A stretch of 64,000 nucleotides of DNA from Acidobacteriota bacterium. Its GTDB lineage: Bacteria; Acidobacteriota; Terriglobia; UBA7540. The stretch's first letter is position 1, and each line of letters opens with the position of its first letter. This document shows, one piece after another, positions 35,985-44,424 of this stretch. A model generated the notes under the pieces. That model was not told the origin of the DNA. It saw nothing but the letters and a program-made list of their open reading frames with translations, and did not search any database. The position numbers were made by a program, and so were the translations under genes. Location: the NCBI GenBank assembly GCA_004298155.1, contig SCRD01000012.1, positions 248,001 to 312,000 on the forward strand, written 5' to 3'.

Positions 35985-36395
35985 TCAATCCCTAGTCATC
36001 AGGCGTCGCCCGGAGCGAGAACCTCCGCACAACCGGTAAATCCATGGTTGTATCTCACGCCCGCACACCAGCTTTACCGTCGTTTGCCCGCGCTCGAAGA
36101 CATCCGATCCAAGCCTTTCCGGATCTTAGCCCTCGAACTTGTCCAGCGTTTTGAAGGCTGCGGAAGCTCGCGGCAGCAGATAAACTTCGCCTTAAACCCG
36201 GTTGCCTGGCCTGGCTGACCAGATGGCGCCAGGGTATCCGCCCAGATTATAGAGCCGCCCCTGGACGTGTCCGTTTTCAATGAACCTGGGGTACTGTCCC
36301 AGCGGCAATTCGTGCGCTTGATTCCCCTTCCGCAGAGTCCCGTATACAAACAGCCGTGCTCCCTCCAATGCCAACTCCTGATTTTCAAATCCCAT
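35985..36395 (-). pseudogene. Gamma-glutamylcyclotransferase-like gene broken by two nonsense codons
   Basis: Reading one minus-strand frame through from 36395 gives a full GGCT/AIG2/YtfP-like protein. It starts with RLFVYGTLRKG and runs through LYNLGGYPGAIW, GEVYLLPRASAAFKTLDKFEG, DPERLGSDVFERGQTTVKLVCGRE and PWIYRLCGG. Two in-frame TAA codons interrupt it. One at 36194-36192 stands where a Gln (CAA) would suit; the other at 36128-36126 stands where the family usually has Tyr (EGYxP). The homology continues in the same frame past both stops, so these are point mutations, not frameshifts. The normal stop is at 35985-35987. Other genes here use TAA as a normal stop, which argues against recoding. 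Confidence 0.75.
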
Positions 36396-36579
36396 TCCAG
36401 CGTGCTTCGATCTTCGGAAAGCAGATTGAGAAGTCGCCAGAGCCCTTCGACCTGTCGCAGGAGGGAGAGCCGGGCCGCCGGGCCTAAGGGATGGGGATGA
36501 AAGGCAACGCCACGGTAGCCTCGCGGATGCCACTCCATCGTACCGCGGGCCTACGAGGAAGCAGCTATTCTTCAGCGCC

Positions 36580-37404
36580 TTAGCCTTGCCTTTCGAGCTC
36601 TTCCAGCACTCGGCGCAATGTAGCGATGATCTGCTCCCGCTTGACCTCGCCTTTTTTGAAATGCAGCGTCAGTTTGAAATCCTTGTTCGGCGGGATATAG
36701 CGGAAAGATCCATTGCGGGGTTTGCTTTTGGGATTGCGCTCCTGGCGGGCTTGTTCGCGATTTAACGTTCCCTGCGCAAAGCGGCGGACAACATCGCGCA
36801 TTCTGGCTTCGGTGGGTTGGCGGGCAACCTGGAGAAGCTGGGATTTGGAAATCACCGCATTTTCGATGCAGGTGGCCTTGATGTCGTCAGGAATAACGCG
36901 AAGCGTCAGGAGCTCAGTTACGGAGGAGCGTGACTTCCCGATTTTAACCGCAATCTCCTCATGGGTCAGACCAAACCTGTCGCCGAGGGCCTGGACACCG
37001 TCAGCCTCCTCGAAAGGCGTCAGGTCTTTGCGCTGCATATTTTCGATGAGAGCCAACTCCAGGGTTTCGCCGTCATCCGCATTCTTCTCGATGCACGGAA
37101 GCTCCGCAAGACCGGCCATGCGAGCAGCGAAGTAGCGCCGCTCGCCGGAAATAATCTGGAACTTGCCGGAATCGGGGTTTTTGCGGACCAGCAAGGGTTC
37201 CAACACGCCCTTCTGACGCACCGAATCCGCCAGGCCTGTCAAATCGCCGCGTTCCTTCCGCGGCTGGTCGGCGTAAGGATCGATCTCTTCGATCGCAATC
37301 ATACGGCCGATGGCTGCGCCGCTCCGCGAGATAATATCCTCAACATAGTGCGCGCTGTGGCGCATCTGGATCGCTAGCGGTAATCCTGCCCGTCTAACCG
37401 ACAC
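36580..37404 (-). CDS. parB: Chromosome partitioning protein ParB
   Basis: A 274-residue ParB/Spo0J-type protein. The N-terminal ParB/Srx-like nuclease fold has VLEPLLVRKN and IISGERRYFAARMAG, the CTP-binding GERR motif, followed by LIENMQRKDLTPFEEA. The central helix-turn-helix is LTHEEIAVKIGKSRSSVTELL. The C-terminus differs from the classic dimerisation domain, with a basic region and a short VKREQIIATLRRVLEELER helix. I chose the GTG at 37404 because AAAGGAGGT lies 9 bases before it; it overlaps the parA stop by 11 bases. No convincing parS site was found in the window. Confidence 0.93.
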   Translation of the reverse strand: MSVRRAGLPLAIQMRHSAHYVEDIISRSGAAIGRMIAIEEIDPYADQPRKERGDLTGLADSVRQKGVLEPLLVRKNPDSGKFQIISGERRYFAARMAGLAELPCIEKNADDGETLELALIENMQRKDLTPFEEADGVQALGDRFGLTHEEIAVKIGKSRSSVTELLTLRVIPDDIKATCIENAVISKSQLLQVARQPTEARMRDVVRRFAQGTLNREQARQERNPKSKPRNGSFRYIPPNKDFKLTLHFKKGEVKREQIIATLRRVLEELERQG

Positions 37405-38194
37405 GTTGCAGAACCTCCTTTGCCAGGTTGGCGTACTCATGCGCTCCTGATGATTGAGGGGCGAAGCTGAAAATAGTTTCCCTGTAGGCCGGGCTTTCTT
37501 CCAAGCGGACGTTTTTGCCAATCACTGTCTTGAACACTTTAGGGCCGAAAACTTCCCTGACCTGCTTATGGATGTCGCGCGCCAGGTTGGTCCGCTTATC
37601 GTAGAGCGTGATCAAAACGCCCAGCAACTGGAGTTCGGGGTTGGGCCGGGCGCGGATCCGCTCCAGCGTCTCCAGCAGGTCGTCGGCGCCCTCGAGCGCA
37701 TAGTAGGACGCCTGAATCGGAACAATCAGAAACGAAGCAGCCACCAATGCATTCACAGTGATGATGCCCAGGGCCGGCGGTGTGTCGATGACGATCATAT
37801 CAAAATCGTCGCGGCAGGCGGCTACGGCGTCCTTCAGCCTGAAAGGCCCGTCGAATTGACCCACGAGCTGAGCTTCCAGCTTGGCAAGCGAAATCCGCGA
37901 CGGAACCAGAGACAGGTTCATCCAACGAGTCGGCTTGACCACCTCGAGCAACCTCACCTTGTCGCCAGTGAGGACTTCGTAGATGGAACCGTCAACTTCG
38001 GCCGGATTAATAAATGTCAAGGTGCTGTTGGCTTGCGGATCCAGGTCAATCAGCAGCGTCCTCTGTTTGTGTAATGCCAGGGCGGCAGCGAGATTGATTG
38101 CGGTTGTGGTTTTGCCAACTCCCCCCTTCTGGTTGGCAACGGCTATAACTCTGGCCACTCCTTGACTCCGGTTAAGGCGGGTTGGGTCAATCAC
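37394..38194 (-). CDS. parA: Chromosome partitioning ATPase ParA
   Basis: A 266-residue ParA/Soj-type ATPase. The deviant Walker A motif is ANQKGGVGKTTTAINLA, the Walker A' region is LLIDLDPQANST, and Walker B is DMIVIDTPPALG. It dimerises on ATP binding, coats the nucleoid and moves ParB-parS complexes. The start codon is GTG. It overlaps parB by 11 bases, the usual parAB arrangement, and follows the bifunctional-nuclease gene by 43 bases. Confidence 0.95.
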   Translation of the reverse strand: MIDPTRLNRSQGVARVIAVANQKGGVGKTTTAINLAAALALHKQRTLLIDLDPQANSTLTFINPAEVDGSIYEVLTGDKVRLLEVVKPTRWMNLSLVPSRISLAKLEAQLVGQFDGPFRLKDAVAACRDDFDMIVIDTPPALGIITVNALVAASFLIVPIQASYYALEGADDLLETLERIRARPNPELQLLGVLITLYDKRTNLARDIHKQVREVFGPKVFKTVIGKNVRLEESPAYRETIFSFAPQSSGAHEYANLAKEVLQRVG

Positions 38195-38237
38195 AGGCCG
38201 CCTCTATGAGGAGGTCGGCGTGAACTGCCTTCAAAAG

Positions 38238-38723
38238 CTACATTTTATAACGGCCGATGTCTTCGTCGTTAAGATTTTCCAGCCATTTGCGCAATTCGTC
38301 GTTGTTAGCTTTGTCAGTGCCGGCGCCCGAAACCTTCGAGTTCTTCAGGACTTCGTCCTCGACGAAGATCGGACAGTCCACGCGCAAAGCGAGCGCCAGG
38401 GCGTCGCTGGGGCGCGAATCGACAGAAAAGGTCTCGCCATCCTTCTCGAGCCAGATGAGAGCGTAGAAGGTGTCGTCCTTCAGTTCATTGACAACCACTT
38501 TCCTTACGCGGGTTTCCAGGCCGAGTAGAAGATTCTTCAACAGATCGTGCGTCATGGGCCGGGGAGTTGTCACCTTTTCGATTTCGAGAGCGATGGCGTT
38601 GGCCTCATAGATCCCCACCCAGATTGGGAGCACGGACGCCCCTTCAATATCCTTGAGGATTACAATCGGCATGTTGGTGACGGGATCCATCATCAGGCCG
38701 CGAATTTTAACTTCGACTTCCAT
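38238..38723 (-). CDS. Bifunctional nuclease (BFN/DUF151) family protein
   Basis: A 161-residue protein of the DUF151/bifunctional nuclease family. Typical stretches are VKIRGLMMDPVTNMPIVIL, LPIWVGIYEANAIALEIE, TPRPMTHDLLKNLL and SVDSRPSDALALALRV. Plant relatives cut DNA and RNA; the bacterial role is not settled. A short acidic, Asn-rich tail is present. AAGGA precedes the ATG. It lies 21 bases after miaB, a neighbourhood that suggests co-transcription. Confidence 0.92.
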   Translation of the reverse strand: MEVEVKIRGLMMDPVTNMPIVILKDIEGASVLPIWVGIYEANAIALEIEKVTTPRPMTHDLLKNLLLGLETRVRKVVVNELKDDTFYALIWLEKDGETFSVDSRPSDALALALRVDCPIFVEDEVLKNSKVSGAGTDKANNDELRKWLENLNDEDIGRYKM

Positions 38724-38744
38724 AGTGCATCCTTCCTGCAGCCA

Positions 38745-40214
38745 TCAGGCAAACGGGCCCGGCTGCTCATCGCTGAAAAGCATTCCGTCATTTCCGCGCC
38801 CGGCAGCAGGCGCTCCCACCCGCTGGCCAACCAGGCTGTTCGGTCCCGATGCTGTCACTCGCACCATCATGTACTGGCCTACCCACGATGACTCTCCAGC
38901 AAAATTGACAACCCTGTTACTCGTAGTCCTTCCCACCACCTGCCCCAAGCGGGGGTGAAAGCCTTCGACCAGAACCTCATACTCCTTGCCGATACACTCC
39001 TGGTTTCTTTGAATTTGAATTTGCCGCTGTTTTTCCTGGAGGACCATGAGCCGTCGCCCCTTTTCTTCTTCAGGCACAGAATCTTCAAGGTTGCTGGCGG
39101 GAGTTTTCGGTCGAGGTGAATATTTAAAGGAAAAAACCTGGTCGTATCCGACTTCGTCAAGAAGGCTGATCGTTTGCTCAAAGTCGTCAATCGTCTCACC
39201 GCAGAAACCCACGATGATATCCGTCGAAATGCTAATAGCACGCTTTGCGTTGCGGATGCAATGGATTTTTTCGAGGTATTCTTCGCGCGTATAAGTTCGG
39301 AGCATGCGTTTCAGGATCTGGTTCGAGCCAGACTGCACGGGCAGGTGAATTTGGTCGCACAACACCGGCTGGCGGTCAATGGCATCGACAATCTCTCGGG
39401 TGAAATCGCTCGGGTGCGATGTGGTGAAGCGCACACGCCGAATGCCCGGAGTTTCCGCCACGCGCGACAGCAATTCCGCAAAGCTGGCCCGCATGGCGGA
39501 GGGGTCTGCATAAGAATTGACAGTCTGGCCGAGAAGCTGAATTTCCGTGAAACCTTCAGCCGCCAGAAGACGGGTTTCGGCCAATATCTTATCGGCGGGC
39601 CGGCTGCGTTCCGGCCCTCGCGTCGTGGGGACCACGCAATAACTGCAGGCCTTGTCACAACCTTCGATGATGGTGATATAGGCACGAAACCGATTGTCAC
39701 GCCTTGTCATCTCGGTTTCAAAACAGTCTTCCGTGTCGAGGTCGAGGCCCGTCACGCGGTGGTGGCCGGTTTCAAGCTTCGCCAGCAAATCCGGAAGCTT
39801 CGGGTAACTTGCAGAACCACAAACCAGGCTGACGTGGGGCGCACGCTCGAATATGTTCTCGGCTTCCTGCTGGGCAACGCAGCCCAGGACGCCAAAGACC
39901 TTGCGGCTTCCGGCATAGCCTTTGCGGAACGTCCCGAGCCTCGAAAAGACTTTCTGAGCAGCCTTTTCCCTTATGCTACAGGTGTTATAAAAAATGATTT
40001 CAGCGTCGTCGGGAGTCGAGACGGGGCGATACCCGCGTGCCATGAGAACACCGGCTACCTTTTCGGAATCGTGCACATTCATCTGGCAGCCAAAGGTTTC
40101 AATGTAGAAAGGTTTGCCTGCGGCCGTGTATCCGACTGAGGAGGCGGATTGACCCTTTGCGTCTGCAGCGCAATGATCGCTACCCGACAAGATTGGAAAA
40201 AGATCATTGCTCAT
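38745..40214 (-). CDS. miaB: tRNA-2-methylthio-N6-dimethylallyladenosine synthase MiaB
   Basis: A 489-residue radical SAM methylthiotransferase that adds the 2-methylthio group to i6A37 of tRNAs. The N-terminal MTTase domain holds the three cluster cysteines in FGCQMN, NTCSIR and LGCVAQ. The radical SAM motif CxxxCxxC is GCDKACSYCVVPTTRG. A TRAM domain is at the end (GKEYEVLVEGF, VVGRTTSNRVVNF, VGQYMMVRVTA). About 30 residues precede the conserved start, so a later true start is possible; no clear Shine-Dalgarno decides it. Confidence 0.95.
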   Translation of the reverse strand: MSNDLFPILSGSDHCAADAKGQSASSVGYTAAGKPFYIETFGCQMNVHDSEKVAGVLMARGYRPVSTPDDAEIIFYNTCSIREKAAQKVFSRLGTFRKGYAGSRKVFGVLGCVAQQEAENIFERAPHVSLVCGSASYPKLPDLLAKLETGHHRVTGLDLDTEDCFETEMTRRDNRFRAYITIIEGCDKACSYCVVPTTRGPERSRPADKILAETRLLAAEGFTEIQLLGQTVNSYADPSAMRASFAELLSRVAETPGIRRVRFTTSHPSDFTREIVDAIDRQPVLCDQIHLPVQSGSNQILKRMLRTYTREEYLEKIHCIRNAKRAISISTDIIVGFCGETIDDFEQTISLLDEVGYDQVFSFKYSPRPKTPASNLEDSVPEEEKGRRLMVLQEKQRQIQIQRNQECIGKEYEVLVEGFHPRLGQVVGRTTSNRVVNFAGESSWVGQYMMVRVTASGPNSLVGQRVGAPAAGRGNDGMLFSDEQPGPFA

Positions 40215-40323
40215 CGGAGAAAGAGTTGCCTCACCGCGTCCAGTATATCCTGAGGCGGTTGCTTTGGGTAGAAGATGTGCCGCCGGGTTCTATTCTGCCA
40301 TGAGACCGGAAATGAATTCCAAT

Positions 40324-42042
40324 TTATGCGGAAGCTTGTTTCAACATCGTGGCAGCATGCTTCAGAACGGCATCGGTCACTTGCCTGCCGGAAAGCATGC
40401 GTGCCAGTTCTTTGGCGCGCTCCTTTTCGCCTTCCAGGTGGCGGATGCTTGTATGCGAGCGGCCGCCTCGCTCGAATTTCTCCACGTAGTAATGATGGTC
40501 GGCAAAGCAGGCGATTTGGGCGAGGTGCGTCACGCAGATAACCTGGGCGGTTTGTGACAGGCGTTTGAGCCGTTGTCCGACGCTTTCGGCCACCCGGCCT
40601 CCGACGCCTGTATCAACTTCATCAAAAATAAAAGTAGGGCAATATGTTTTGTTGGCGCCATTCTCCCGGCCCGGCCTCTCTGTGCCGAGCACGGTTTTGA
40701 GCGCCAGCATAATGCGCGAGAGTTCGCCCCCTGAAGCAATCCTGCCCAGGGGCCGGAGGTCTTCGCCTGGATTCGGTGAAATTCTGAACTCAATGGCGTC
40801 AATCCCTTTGGGGCCTCCGGTATGGGCCGCATCGGTGGCTGCTATTTCAAAGTGAACTGCAAACCGGCTTTTTTCCATGCTGAGCGCGGCAAGTTCCTTC
40901 CGAACAAGTTTTTCAAGGCTCGCCGCAGCTTCCCGCCTCCTCTGGGAAAGCTGTTCGGCTGCACCGCGAAATTTCGCCGCAACCTGTTTTAATTCACTCG
41001 TCAATTCCTCGCGACGCTCATCGGAATGCTCGAAGCCTGAGAGCTGCAACCGCACCTTCTCACGATAAGTAATCGCTTCTTCGATGGTCTTACCGTATTT
41101 CCTTTTGATTCGATCGAGTATGGCCAGGCGGTCTTCAATCTCTTCAAGGCGGCTGGGGTTGGCATCAAGGTCCTTTGCATAGTCGCGAAGGGTCATCGCG
41201 AGATCTTCAAGCTGGGCTTTTGCGTCCCGGAGAAGACTGACGTGGGCGTCAAAAGAGGAGTCATAGGCCCGCAAATCATCGAGCGCTCGCCCGGCGACCC
41301 CAACCCTTTCACACGCGGAGTTCTCGTCATCGTACAACGCGCCGTAAATGGTCGAAACGGCCGACAGAACCTTTTCGCGGTGCGCGAGGACGTGTTTCTC
41401 TTCTTCCAGTCGCGAATCTTCACCCAGCTCGAGCTGCGCCTGGTCCAGTTCGCGTAGCTGGAAACCAAGCAGGTCGATCATCCTCAGGCGATCCTGCTCG
41501 TTCTGGTTAAGGCTTTCGAGTTCTGTTTCAATCTGTCTTCGACGCCCATAAAGTTCCGCCACCTGCCCGACCAATTCACCTGCTCTTGTGAAACGGTCAA
41601 GCAATTCAAGCTGGGCTTCCTGACTAAATAGAGTGACCTGCTCGTTCTGCCCATGGACTTCGACCAGTAGATCGGCAAGCGCCCTGACGGCAGAGGCCGT
41701 CACGGGCTGGTCATTCAGAAGCAGCCGGCTGCGCCCGTTCGATTGAATCACTCTGCGAAAGAGGATCTCTTCACCGTTCGTCTCCTCGAGGCCCAATTCT
41801 TCCCGCCATTTGTCCCACACCGGCTGGGCCGGCGAACGGAATACGGCTGTGACCGTAGCCCGGTCGCAACCTGTCCGGATGGCGTCCGCCGCGGCCCTGC
41901 CGCCGAGAGCTAACCCTAAGGCGTCAACTACGATGGATTTGCCGGAGCCGGTCTCACCTGAAAGCAAATTCAACCCGGGGTAAAAATCCACGGTAAGATC
42001 ATCGATGACGGCATAGTTCTGGATATGAATTTCATGAATCAT
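40324..42042 (-). CDS. recN: DNA repair protein RecN
   Basis: A 572-residue SMC-like ATPase acting in double-strand break repair. Walker A is LLSGETGSGKS at the N-terminus (after MIHEIHIQNYAVIDDLTV), a long coiled-coil region runs through residues about 150-370, and the C-terminal lobe has IASGGELSRIMLALK and FIFDEVDTGVGG. VICVTHLAQIACFAD follows, as in all RecN. I chose the ATG at 42042, which matches the usual family start; the frame is open 51 codons further upstream. Confidence 0.95.
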   Translation of the reverse strand: MIHEIHIQNYAVIDDLTVDFYPGLNLLSGETGSGKSIVVDALGLALGGRAAADAIRTGCDRATVTAVFRSPAQPVWDKWREELGLEETNGEEILFRRVIQSNGRSRLLLNDQPVTASAVRALADLLVEVHGQNEQVTLFSQEAQLELLDRFTRAGELVGQVAELYGRRRQIETELESLNQNEQDRLRMIDLLGFQLRELDQAQLELGEDSRLEEEKHVLAHREKVLSAVSTIYGALYDDENSACERVGVAGRALDDLRAYDSSFDAHVSLLRDAKAQLEDLAMTLRDYAKDLDANPSRLEEIEDRLAILDRIKRKYGKTIEEAITYREKVRLQLSGFEHSDERREELTSELKQVAAKFRGAAEQLSQRRREAAASLEKLVRKELAALSMEKSRFAVHFEIAATDAAHTGGPKGIDAIEFRISPNPGEDLRPLGRIASGGELSRIMLALKTVLGTERPGRENGANKTYCPTFIFDEVDTGVGGRVAESVGQRLKRLSQTAQVICVTHLAQIACFADHHYYVEKFERGGRSHTSIRHLEGEKERAKELARMLSGRQVTDAVLKHAATMLKQASA

Positions 42043-42271
42043 AAGAGTCCGTGCCCAGACCGCCTCCCATTCTGGTTCAACCTTTTCCCCTTTGCAATAG
42101 GAGATAGCCGATGATACCCCGCAATCCTCCGAACAGAAAACACGCAGAAACGTTTGCAGCCGGATGGAAAAACCACAACCTGAACTGGAGGACAATTGAC
42201 GGGATTTGCCGCGCTATGCTAGCTTCGAGGAATGATCGTGTCGCACCATTCACGGCACCGAAGGAGGTCGT

Positions 42272-42964
42272 TTGGTTCCAGCCCTACTCGTTTTTTTTCA
42301 GGGTGATATCTGGCAATACCTGTCTAGCACCGGTCTTGTCGCACGCCTTGTTCTCCTGATCCTTCTTTTTTTCTCTGTTCTTTCCTGGGCCATCATATTC
42401 CACAAGCATCGCGCTTTTAAGCGTGCCCTCCGCGAATCGGGGGAGTTCCTGCAAATATTCCGGCAAAGTAAAAAGCTGTCTGAAATTCGTTCCTCCTGCT
42501 CGATGCTATCCGGCAGTCCTCTGCCGGAAATGTTTCAGTCAGGCTACCGCGAAATTGAGAGCCAGGCAACCGTCAGTGAGAACCCCGGCAAGCCAGTCAT
42601 TCGCAGCCTGGATTCCGTACGGCGCTCACTGCAAATTGGATCCACCGCGGAACTAACTCGTCTGGAAAGCTGGATGTCGTGGCTGGCAACGACGGCTGCC
42701 GCGGCACCTTTCATCGGGCTCTTCGGGACAGTCTGGGGCATTATGGATGCGTTTCACGGCCTTGGAGCCTCCGGGGCTGCCAGCCTTCGCAGCGTGGCCC
42801 CAGGCATTTCCGAGGCGTTGATTACCACCGCAGCTGGATTATTTGCTGCGATTCCGGCGCTGATTGCCTACAATCAGTTCGTCGCGCGATTAAAGCAATT
42901 TGGCACCATGCTGGATGATTTTGCATTGGAATTCCTAAACATGACGGAACGGTACTTCACATAA
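42272..42964 (+). CDS. tolQ: TolQ, MotA/TolQ/ExbB proton channel subunit
   Basis: A 230-residue inner-membrane protein with three membrane segments (about residues 20-42, 135-155 and 170-195). Family hallmarks are LILLFFSVLSWAIIFHKHRAF near the start and TTAAAAPFIGLFGTVWGIMDAF with the channel Thr/Ala positions. APGISEALITTAAGLFAAIPALIAYN follows. It powers the Tol-Pal system with TolR. The start codon appears to be TTG at 42272 with AAGGAGGT only a few bases upstream. It opens the tolQ-tolR-tonB/tolA-like-tolB set. Confidence 0.93.
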   Translation: MVPALLVFFQGDIWQYLSSTGLVARLVLLILLFFSVLSWAIIFHKHRAFKRALRESGEFLQIFRQSKKLSEIRSSCSMLSGSPLPEMFQSGYREIESQATVSENPGKPVIRSLDSVRRSLQIGSTAELTRLESWMSWLATTAAAAPFIGLFGTVWGIMDAFHGLGASGAASLRSVAPGISEALITTAAGLFAAIPALIAYNQFVARLKQFGTMLDDFALEFLNMTERYFT

Positions 42965-43058
42965 AAACCGGCATTCCACACGGAACGTCCGGCAACCCGG
43001 TTCCGCGGTTGTTACATCAAGGCACAGGGAGCCATCGAAACATTCAGTGAGGTTGAAT

Positions 43059-43484
43059 ATGGCCTTTACATCTCCCAAAGGGACAACCCAGACCTCGATG
43101 TCCGACATCAACGTCACTCCCTTCGTGGACGTGATGCTGGTGCTGCTGGTTATCTTTATGGTCACCGCCCCTCTGCTCGAGTCGGGTATTGAAGTGGACC
43201 TCCCGAAAACCCGGACCGTGAAGGTCATCTCTGAAGAGCGGGTAGTGGTGACTATCGACAAACGACAAACCATTTATGTAGGGAACGATCCGGTCAACAT
43301 CCATCGCCTGGGAGACATTATTCGTCAGCGATTGAAAGACGCGGACAAATCCCCGGTCTATATCCGATGCGATCAGGCGGTTTCATTTGGAGCATTCGCG
43401 CAGGTGATTGACGCCTTGAAGCAATCCAATCTGACCAACATCAATATTGTCACTGAACCCCTTAATACCAAGGGGACAACGTGA
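43059..43484 (+). CDS. tolR: TolR, ExbD/TolR family
   Basis: A 141-residue ExbD/TolR protein. The N-terminal cytoplasmic part leads to SDINVTPFVDVMLVLLVIFMV, which contains the conserved membrane Asp used in proton flow. The periplasmic domain follows (IEVDLPKTRTV, VVVTIDKRQTIYVG, VYIRCDQAVSFGAFAQVIDAL). I chose the ATG at 43059, after GTGAGG; a GTG at 43047 would add four residues. It works with TolQ. Confidence 0.93.
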   Translation: MAFTSPKGTTQTSMSDINVTPFVDVMLVLLVIFMVTAPLLESGIEVDLPKTRTVKVISEERVVVTIDKRQTIYVGNDPVNIHRLGDIIRQRLKDADKSPVYIRCDQAVSFGAFAQVIDALKQSNLTNINIVTEPLNTKGTT

Positions 43485-43519
43485 CTTTCGACGGACATTT
43501 CCGGCCAAACGATTAAGTC

Positions 43520-44356
43520 ATGGGTGCTGCACCGTTCCCAGTCTTCGACCATCGCGAGAGCCTTCGAGGGGCGCTCACGGCGTCAATTATTTTTCACGTG
43601 GCGCTGACGCTCTCCGCAGTCGTGTACACCCTCTGGGGAGCGCGGCTTGGCAAGGGATGGGGGGTGTCCGTCAATGCCGGCAACACCGTCCGCGTAAAGA
43701 CAGTGGCTTCCCTGCCAGGCGTGCCATTGCCGATGCCCAAGATTACCACTCCCAACACCGTGGCGGTAGAAAACCCCGGCCTCTATAAGCCTGAACACGT
43801 CCCCAAGCCACCGTCAGAACTGCTAACGGGGCAACAGATTCCCAAGTTCAAGGAGGCCATCAAGCCTCCCACACCGAAGGTCACTGCTAATAAGCGGATT
43901 CAAAAGGAAGAGAAGATCAGTGCCAATAAACGGATTCAAAAGGAGCAGGTTGAGCCGCCTCCGAACGCCGTGCCTTACGGGCAGGGTGGCGCACCGACCA
44001 TGAGCTACAGTCCGGCAACCACTCCTTCCGGCGAAATGGCGCTGGGTATTGGCCAGCAGGATTTTGGAGAGCGTTACGGCTGGTACGTACAGGCCGTAAA
44101 GAATCGGGTCAGCAGCAACTGGCTGCTTTCGACGATCAGTCCGAGTTTGCTGAGCGCGCCTCGAGTGTATGTCGATTTTGACATCAACCGGGACGGGAGT
44201 ATCAGCAATGCGCAAGTCAAGCAGTCGAGCGGCATCCCGGAAGTGGACCGCTCTGCCTTGAGAGCGGTCCTCGCATCGAGTCCTCTCGCCCCGCTCCCGG
44301 CCGATTATTCCGGAAACAAGGTGTCGGTGGAGGTTTACTTTGATCTGAAACGGTAG
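43520..44356 (+). CDS. TonB/TolA-like energy transducer
   Basis: A 278-residue protein in the tolA position. An N-terminal membrane anchor (GALTASIIFHVALTLSAVVYTLWG, about residues 17-41) is followed by a Pro/Lys-rich spacer and a C-terminal TonB-like domain of about 90 residues (YGWYVQAVKNRVSSNW, VYVDFDINRDGSISNAQVKQSSG, VDRSALRAVLAS). It would connect TolQR to TolB/Pal. The spacer holds a 12-residue direct duplication with the core ANKRIQKE. The anchor lacks the SHLS motif of E. coli TonB but keeps FHVAL. Confidence 0.88.
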   Translation: MGAAPFPVFDHRESLRGALTASIIFHVALTLSAVVYTLWGARLGKGWGVSVNAGNTVRVKTVASLPGVPLPMPKITTPNTVAVENPGLYKPEHVPKPPSELLTGQQIPKFKEAIKPPTPKVTANKRIQKEEKISANKRIQKEQVEPPPNAVPYGQGGAPTMSYSPATTPSGEMALGIGQQDFGERYGWYVQAVKNRVSSNWLLSTISPSLLSAPRVYVDFDINRDGSISNAQVKQSSGIPEVDRSALRAVLASSPLAPLPADYSGNKVSVEVYFDLKR

Positions 44357-44424
44357 CTTCCCGGCCTGCAGATCGAGGAAGCCGCTTCAGAAACATCCAT
44401 TTACGGTGGTGCATCATTCTAAAG

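Noticed and set aside
64-36012. The 12-mer ATCAGGCGTCGC occurring near positions 64, 3694 and 35999
   Set aside because: One copy is inside the dehydratase coding sequence and encodes normal residues; flanks are not similar, so this is probably chance.
39174-40139. 321-codon plus-strand frame antisense to miaB
   Set aside because: It is the mirror of a well-conserved gene; high-GC coding DNA commonly leaves long antisense frames open.
43588-43603. TTTTTCACGTGGCGCT, resembling half of a parS site
   Set aside because: Only one half matches the palindromic consensus and it lies inside the coding sequence of the TonB/TolA-like gene.
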